Position numbers and translations under genes: made by a program. A model generated the notes under the pieces. It saw nothing but the letters and a program-made list of their open reading frames with translations. It had not been told where the DNA came from and ran no database searches. Below are positions 5,229 through 5,349 of a stretch of 5,349 bases of DNA, piece by piece. Position 1 is the stretch's first letter, and the number at the start of each line of letters is the position of its first letter. Where the stretch lies: contig CAKUXT010000142.1 of NCBI GenBank assembly GCA_934700375.1, forward strand, positions 1-5,349. The letters run 5' to 3'. This DNA is from an uncultured Bacilli bacterium. Lineage in GTDB: Bacteria; Bacillota_I; Bacilli_A; RFN20; CAG-288.

Positions 5229-5349
5229 ATGTTTGATCTCAATAAACTTCATTCCATCAAAATCGGACTAGCAAGTCCGGAACAGATTCATTCTTGGGGA
5301 AAAGGTGAAGTCACCAAACCGGAAACCATCAACTACCGTTCTCAGAAGC
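5229..5349 (+). CDS. rpoC: DNA-directed RNA polymerase subunit beta', N-terminal start (partial)
   Basis: Forty codons and one further base are in the window; the gene runs off the end. The peptide begins MFDLNKLHSIKIGLASPEQI and continues with H-S-W-G-K-G-E-V and K-P-E-T-I-N-Y-R. This is the conserved RpoC N-terminus (I-x-I-G-L-A-S-P-E-x-I-x-x-W-S-x-G-E-V-K-K-P-E-T-I-N-Y-R), with Gly in place of the Ser after Trp. The zinc-binding cysteines lie further downstream and cannot be seen. The beta' subunit carries the catalytic Asp triad and completes the active centre with beta. The gene starts 12 nt after the rpoB stop, so the two are clearly in one operon. Confidence 0.96.
   Translation, partial: MFDLNKLHSIKIGLASPEQIHSWGKGEVTKPETINYRSQK

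Noticed and set aside
4458..5252. Long antisense open frame (264 codons) opposite the 3' part of rpoB
   Set aside because: It mirrors the GAT/GAA- and GTC-rich codons of rpoB, has no Shine-Dalgarno or recognisable motif, and its hydrophobic Ile/Phe-rich translation is what Asp/Glu codons give on the opposite strand.
1..5349. Novel multi-gene system or mobile island
   Set aside because: Every gene belongs to the universal rplKAJL-rpoBC cluster, with no mobile or accessory genes and no compositional break.

Overview
This window is a core housekeeping locus: the bacterial ribosomal-protein / RNA polymerase operon in its usual order rplA (last 20 codons) - rplJ - rplL - rpoB - rpoC (first 40 codons), all on the + strand. 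Nothing in it looks mobile, phage-derived or recently acquired. I found no tRNA, rRNA, CRISPR array or insertion sequence.

Organism. The Shine-Dalgarno sites are strong (AAGGAGGT twice), base composition is moderate, and RpoB is of the compact Firmicutes type without the large insertions of proteobacterial enzymes. This suggests a Bacillota-like bacterium, possibly a lineage near the Mollicutes/Erysipelotrichia side. Three points bear on that. RpoB has Asn at the E. coli H526 position, which is known from Mollicutes. The rsmC-like methyltransferase gene that Bacillus carries between rplL and rpoB is absent. All six Trp codons of rpoB are TGG and no in-frame TGA is used, so the standard genetic code is sufficient. 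The placement is inference, not a firm assignment.

Layout. Positions 1-63 hold the end of rplA (ribosomal protein L1). Positions 64-242 are an untranslated region with a recognisable L10-leader RNA, including a kink-turn signature, and a weak candidate promoter just upstream of it. rplJ (243-746, L10) and rplL (811-1179, L7/L12) encode the ribosomal stalk. A 164-nt gap (1180-1343) holds a strong GC hairpin without a good U-tract, best read as a partial terminator (attenuator) separating the highly expressed stalk genes from the polymerase genes. rpoB (1344-5216, 1290 aa) follows. rpoC starts 12 nt after it, with its Shine-Dalgarno overlapping the rpoB stop codon.

How it works together. L10 and L7/L12 form the stalk complex, which recruits translation GTPases and is expected to repress its own mRNA by binding the L10 leader. 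The attenuator would let rpoBC be made at a fraction of the rplJL level. The beta and beta' subunits are made together from coupled genes.

The most interesting signals are at residue level. RpoB has natural substitutions at two classical rifampicin-resistance positions and an altered fork loop 2, plus a Lys in a near-invariant C-terminal motif and a long acidic tail. L7/L12 lacks the conserved Arg of its factor-binding helix. I see no undescribed multi-gene system here.
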